Part shown: piece by piece, positions 7,486 through 10,303 of the stretch | Numbering within the stretch: the first letter of the stretch is position 1 | Layout of the letters: each line of letters begins with the position of its first letter | Program-made: the position numbers and the translations under genes | The notes under the pieces: model-generated | Databases searched by the model: none | Seen by the model: the letters and a program-made list of their open reading frames with translations, nothing else | What the model was told of the DNA's origin: nothing | Origin: Planctomycetota bacterium | GTDB lineage: Bacteria; Planctomycetota; Planctomycetia; Pirellulales; Thermoguttaceae | Direction of reading: 5' to 3' | Length of the DNA stretch: 10,303 nt | NCBI GenBank assembly: GCA_015661985.1 | Contig: DQVB01000070.1 | Span: 1-10,303 of the forward strand

Positions 7486-8211
7486 ATGCCAAACGGAGCG
7501 AACGGCCCCACGGGGGGCTTCGATTTCACGGGCCAGATGCGGTGGTTGTGCGATGATATCGCCCGCCGCCATCCCGCGATGCGGCATATCGATATGTCGC
7601 GCGTGGCCATCAGGTTTTCGTGGATCCGGAAGGCAAACAGTCGTTATCGTTTACTCGGCAACCTGACGCCGCTCCGCTTTTCCGGCGGCCGAGAGTGGAC
7701 CGTACGGAACGGACGGCGATGGAGAGTGGAACCCATCTACGACATCACGGGGCGGGAAATGCTCTACCTGCTCACCTTCTATCTGCCTCGATTCTTCGAT
7801 CGCACGTTCCGGGAAAAACTGACGCTCATCTTTCACGAGCTTTGGCACATCAGTCCAGACTTCGACGGGGACGTGCGGCGCTTTGCCGGACGATGCTATG
7901 TCCACGGTCCGTCTCGGAAGTCGTTCAACCGCGAAGCGGCACGGATGGCCAACCAGTGGCTGGCCCTGCGACCCCCACTGCCCCTCTACCTGTTCCTCTA
8001 CTGCAACTTCCAGCAGCTGGTGGACCAGTACGGCACTGTGTACGGAACACGAATCCCGAACCCCAAGCTGGTGCCTGAAGACGAACCACTGAGGCCCCGC
8101 TTGACCATCCCCCCTACAACGCTCTGGCCTACCGGCGCACTTGCTGCTGCGGGCCACTCCAGTGAGCCGCACGCCGGGCAGCCCGGCGAGTCGAAGGGGG
8201 CGACGGGCTGA
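7486..8211 (+). CDS. Zinc-metallopeptidase-like protein (HELWH)
   Basis: 241 residues from the ATG at 7486, no signal peptide or membrane helix, so probably cytoplasmic. The zinc-protease motif HELWH lies at residues 117-121 inside LIFHELWHISPDFDG, with Glu118 as the expected catalytic base. His140 (YVHG) follows HELWH and is a candidate third ligand, although its spacing is neither the metzincin nor the thermolysin one. The upstream half (residues about 15-110) carries an Arg- and Trp-rich stretch. The last 40 residues are Pro/Gly/Ala-rich and probably disordered. It resembles small putative metallopeptidase families seen in phages and environmental bacteria; substrate unknown. A TTG at 7462 would add eight residues; neither start has a strong ribosome binding site. 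It stands alone on the plus strand, divergent from the iron-sulfur gene and convergent with the DoxX gene. Peptidase activity is inferred from the motif only. Confidence 0.75.
   Translation: MPNGANGPTGGFDFTGQMRWLCDDIARRHPAMRHIDMSRVAIRFSWIRKANSRYRLLGNLTPLRFSGGREWTVRNGRRWRVEPIYDITGREMLYLLTFYLPRFFDRTFREKLTLIFHELWHISPDFDGDVRRFAGRCYVHGPSRKSFNREAARMANQWLALRPPLPLYLFLYCNFQQLVDQYGTVYGTRIPNPKLVPEDEPLRPRLTIPPTTLWPTGALAAAGHSSEPHAGQPGESKGATG
8172..8188. repeat. 17-base perfect inverted repeat at gene end
   Basis: CGCCGGGC and GCCCGGCG flank a single A, inside the last codons of the metallopeptidase gene, 23 bases before its stop. It could fold in RNA or mark the 3' border of the convergent pair. There is no T-tract, so a terminator call is not supported. 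Confidence 0.5.
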
Positions 8212-8397
8212 GGACGGGTTGGAGTCTTCCATCATAGGATGGGCGCAGAGGATTGGAGGACGGATTGGCATGGGGCCTGGTTCCTTGCCGCTCTGCCGCG
8301 TCAGAGTGTTGCTACTCGCACATGTGTGCGCCGGGCGCGCATCTTTGGCGTTGTGGGTGGCAAGCTGGAAGCCTACCCGACGCCCGGTTTGACAAGT

Positions 8398-8417
8398 TCG
8401 GCCACTTCGCTGGCCGA
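8398..8417 (-). terminator. Possible terminator hairpin after the DoxX gene
   Basis: TCGGCCA (8398-8404) pairs with TGGCCGA (8411-8417) around a six-base loop, starting two bases past the DoxX stop codon. On the minus strand it is followed by ACTTGTCAAA, which is only mildly T-containing, so intrinsic termination would be weak. It may instead protect the 3' end. The rest of the 208-base convergent gap holds an inverted repeat, CGCACA-TG-TGTGCG, at 8317-8330. Confidence 0.35.
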
Positions 8418-8419
8418 CG

Positions 8420-9886
8420 TTACGGTTCGCGCGGCACAGCGCCCTCTTCCCGGAGTCGACGCGCCAGGGGGCGGCCGATCCAGTGAGAGAGGAAGAAGTC
8501 CACTCCGCCCCAGCGGCCCACGGCCGTGGTGGCCAGGGCAAAACAGGCCACCATCTCCACAAAGTTCTTGTCCACAAGGAGGGCATGCCCGGCCTCTGGC
8601 GGGGCGGGCGGATAGATGGACGGCCAAGCCGGCTGGCTCAAGATCACCATCACCAGAAACAGCCCCGCTCCCACACAGGCCAACCGCGTGAACAGGCCAG
8701 CCACCAGACAGACGCCGATGGCCGTCAGCCCATAGGTGATCGCCGCGTCGAACAGTTCGGTAACCGAATCGATCCCCAGGAGCGAAACGGGCAGCCGGTG
8801 GGTCGTGGGCACCGGCTCGGCCATCATGCCGCGGGCCCGCTGGTCCTCGTCCAACACGTCCCAAACGGCTCGCCAGAAGGCTTGGCCCATCCCGTCCAGC
8901 TCCGAAAGCCACTGGTTCACCTCCTGGCGCAACTCCCGCTTCCGTTCCCACGCCCGCTGCTTCTGGAAAGCAGCGTTTCCTCGGCCCTGCTCCTGCCGGA
9001 ACCGATCGACGCTGGCGAAATGAGCTTCGATGAACTCCCGGTTGGCCGCCAGGTACTGTTCGGCCGACTCTTTGTACCGGTGATAAAGCTCCTGGATAGC
9101 GTGCCGCTGTTCGGGGCTGGGGCGATAGCGGCGCATCGCTTCGTTCTTCAGGGCCAGCCAGGCTGTGTTGTACTCCCACCCGGGTATGGCCAACTCCACG
9201 CCCAGGATCCTGCGCCCGGCCGGGTTGCGGATCGTGCTGCCCCGAACCACCTGGGCCAGCGTGAGCTTCTGGTCCGTCCCCGGGACCAGGGGCTGGAACA
9301 GCTTCGGGTCGGCCGGGCCGTGACCGGCAACCAGCTGCTGCAGGGCCTGGTGGTAGCTTTTCTCGATCTGGCCGATGGCGGCCAGCCATCGCCGCACCTG
9401 CTCGGGCAGCGGTTGTTCGGCTTCCCCGGATTGCTGCGATTCGGCTCGGGCTCTGAAGAAGGCCACGATCGCCTCGTTCTCCCTGCGCAGATAGGCTTCC
9501 AGCCGCTCCTGGTGATCCCAAAAGATCACCTCGGCGCCTTTTCTCTCCAGTTCCTCCAGCTCGTACCGGCTGATCACCTTGTCCCGCAGGGCACGCCACG
9601 CGTCGATCAGCGGCTTGGCCGTGGCTACAGGCCGTGTCCTGAGACGGCGGCGGCCGTCCGAATCAGGCAGCATGGCATAGAACAGCTCAGCCGCCGGCCC
9701 TTTGGCCTGCATCAAAAAGGGAACCGCGGAAAACTCGTCGGCATGGCGAATCTTCCACACGCCTTCGTACAGGAAATGCCAGCCGATGCTCACCCGCAGG
9801 GCGATCAGGAGCACCACAGCCAACAAACTGATGCGAAATCCTGAAGTGTTCAGTGGGAGGCCTCCTCGTCTTTTCTTTGTGGTCAC
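8420..9886 (-). CDS. DoxX-family membrane protein with large inserted domain
   Basis: 488 residues from a GTG start. The first helix (about residues 17-45) ends in the DoxX-like pattern LRVSIGWHFLYEGVWKI. After it comes an insert of some 335 residues, rich in Glu, Gln, Arg and Ala and mostly helical, with coiled-coil-like stretches (LEELERKGAEVIFWDHQERL; KQRAWERKRELRQEVNQWL). Three more hydrophobic segments follow (about 383-402, 405-422, 445-462), with the typical GVCLVAGLFTRLACVGAGL loop and DKNFVEMVACFALATT. DoxX proteins are usually four-helix and about 130-180 residues, so the insert between helix 1 and helix 2 triples the length. The topology suggests it lies on the outer side of the membrane (inference). 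DoxX relatives act in membrane-linked redox or thiol chemistry; the precise role here is unknown. It is convergent with the metallopeptidase gene. The start could instead be a CTG at 9853 behind a perfect AGGAGG. Confidence 0.85.
   Translation of the reverse strand: MTTKKRRGGLPLNTSGFRISLLAVVLLIALRVSIGWHFLYEGVWKIRHADEFSAVPFLMQAKGPAAELFYAMLPDSDGRRRLRTRPVATAKPLIDAWRALRDKVISRYELEELERKGAEVIFWDHQERLEAYLRRENEAIVAFFRARAESQQSGEAEQPLPEQVRRWLAAIGQIEKSYHQALQQLVAGHGPADPKLFQPLVPGTDQKLTLAQVVRGSTIRNPAGRRILGVELAIPGWEYNTAWLALKNEAMRRYRPSPEQRHAIQELYHRYKESAEQYLAANREFIEAHFASVDRFRQEQGRGNAAFQKQRAWERKRELRQEVNQWLSELDGMGQAFWRAVWDVLDEDQRARGMMAEPVPTTHRLPVSLLGIDSVTELFDAAITYGLTAIGVCLVAGLFTRLACVGAGLFLVMVILSQPAWPSIYPPAPPEAGHALLVDKNFVEMVACFALATTAVGRWGGVDFFLSHWIGRPLARRLREEGAVPREP
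9861..9866 (-). promoter_or_regulatory. Perfect AGGAGG inside the annotated DoxX start region
   Basis: AGGAGG on the minus strand lies seven bases before a CTG at 9853, downstream of the GTG at 9886, which itself has only a poor binding site (GAGCAG). It is part of a ten-base palindrome GGAGGCCTCC (9856-9865). Either translation begins at CTG 9853, eleven codons later, or the tract is coincidental coding for Arg-Gly-Gly. Confidence 0.35.
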
Positions 9887-10095
9887 TGTCTGCTCGCGGC
9901 GGGACGGTCGAGCAGGCCTGGGATGCCAGCCCGGATGGGGTAAAACTCAGAATCTACGCCCCCGGGCGATGGTGGTCAATCTCGCGTCCCAGCTCACCCG
10001 AGGCCGGAACGAACCGCGGCCCCGCCCGACCCCCGGTGCGCCAGTCGCTCCGCCCCAGGAAAGCCTTCCCGACCTTCCCGCCGCTGTGAACTCGT

Positions 10096-10126
10096 ACCCG
10101 TGCACGGGTGGGGGTGTGACCCCCAC
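10096..10126. repeat. Two adjoining palindromes upstream of the DoxX gene
   Basis: ACCCGTGCACGGGT (10096-10109) is a perfect 14-base palindrome. Overlapping its end, GTGGGGGT (10108-10115) pairs with ACCCCCAC (10119-10126) around GTG. In the direction of the DoxX gene both fall about 27 to 57 bases after the predicted transcription start, where they could be operators or leader hairpins that exclude each other because they share bases. Confidence 0.6.
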
Positions 10127-10158
10127 GATAAGGGAGCATACATCCCCATACTATGTTG

Positions 10159-10186
10159 AGTCTATCAAGCCGATGTGGCCTGTCAA
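10159..10186 (-). promoter_or_regulatory. Sigma-70-type promoter for the DoxX gene
   Basis: On the minus strand a perfect TTGACA (10181-10186) is followed after 16 bases by TAGACT (10159-10164), four of six matches to TATAAT. Transcription would start near 10152 and leave a leader of about 265 bases before GTG 9886. The stretch 10127-10185 is more AT-rich than its surroundings. The long leader is the main reason for caution. Confidence 0.5.
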
Positions 10187-10198
10187 GCCGCTTGGGCC
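10163..10198. repeat. Imperfect 18-base tandem repeat overlapping the promoter
   Basis: 10163-10180 and 10181-10198 match at 14 of 18 positions, sharing TCAAGCCG and a GGCC end. The copies abut, so their centres are 18 bases apart, and the second copy covers the -35 hexamer. This geometry suits a regulator that binds direct repeats, but only two copies exist. Confidence 0.4.
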
Positions 10199-10303
10199 AC
10201 AAATCGGGAAACCTACCGAGGCATCGTACCGCCGATCGCACAGGCGAAACCATTGCCGGACGAACGCGACTGGCCCTCCTGCACCCGTAGTGACAGTACA
10301 GCC

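Larger units (their letters stand above)
9887..10303. other. Upstream region of the DoxX gene, otherwise empty
   Basis: 417 bases with no supportable gene. The promoter, tandem repeat and palindromes listed separately lie in 10096-10198. From 10199 to the right edge I see nothing recognisable, and the 9887-10095 stretch likewise holds no motif I would defend beyond being predicted leader. Confidence 0.45.

Noticed and set aside
7651..8586. Minus-strand open frame of 311 residues
   Set aside because: It is antisense to the HELWH metallopeptidase gene and runs into the convergent gap, with no recognisable domain.
8483..9844. Plus-strand open frame of 453 residues and a minus-strand frame of 408 residues (8373-9599)
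   Set aside because: Both are out-of-frame shadows of the DoxX-family gene, which has clear membrane helices and family motifs.
10156..10168. TTGAGTCTATCAA as a second FNR-type box
   Set aside because: The half-sites are separated by one base too few (TTGA-N5-TCAA instead of N6), so FNR-family dimers would not be expected to bind.
9954..10253. Minus-strand open frame of 99 residues upstream of the DoxX gene
   Set aside because: It spans the promoter, tandem repeat and palindromes, has no ribosome binding site I can see, and its composition (Arg/Gly-rich) is that of translated spacer.

Overview
The window reads like chromosomal DNA of a GC-rich planctomycete, possibly a Pirellulales or thermophilic Thermogutta-like lineage. 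This rests on three things: a very large secreted hydrazine-synthase-alpha-like cytochrome fused to a LamG domain, a DoxX-type membrane protein with a large insertion, and strong G/C bias at third codon positions. That bias also opens long false frames on the opposite strands. I see no rRNA, tRNA, CRISPR array, insertion sequence or phage gene. The taxonomic call is inference from gene types, not from a marker gene.

Layout: four genes lie collinear on the minus strand in the left two thirds. In transcription order they are: a 256-residue iron-sulfur (ferredoxin-type) protein (6954 to 6184); a 1195-residue exported LamG / beta-propeller / di-haem protein (5805 to 2218); a small two-helix membrane protein with a PH-like C-terminal half (1884 to 1327, start uncertain); and an exported transglutaminase-like protein that runs off the left edge (1244 to 1). 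The gaps between them are about 380, 330 and 80 bases, so only the last two are close enough to suggest one transcript. To the right, a plus-strand gene for a zinc-metallopeptidase-like protein (7486 to 8211) is divergent from the iron-sulfur gene and convergent with a minus-strand DoxX-family gene (9886 to 8420).

Regulation: the 530-base divergent region holds the best regulatory signal. It is a 14-base FNR/CRP-family-type box (7078-7091) whose centre lies exactly 41.5 bases upstream of the start predicted from a GATACT -10 element, pointing at the iron-sulfur gene. The other side of the same region holds a possible promoter and a leader rich in alternative hairpins in front of the metallopeptidase. 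The region upstream of the DoxX gene holds a TTGACA/TAGACT promoter overlapping an imperfect 18-base tandem repeat. Two strong palindromes follow it in the predicted leader.

Functional picture (inference): the iron-sulfur protein, the exported di-haem protein and the DoxX protein all point to redox or electron-transfer work, partly across the cell envelope, and the FNR-type site hints at oxygen- or NO-linked control. No gene for the hydrazine synthase beta/gamma subunits or hydroxylamine-oxidoreductase-type proteins is present, so the haem protein should not be taken as evidence of anammox. The metallopeptidase, the PH-like protein and the transglutaminase have no recognised connection to this theme.
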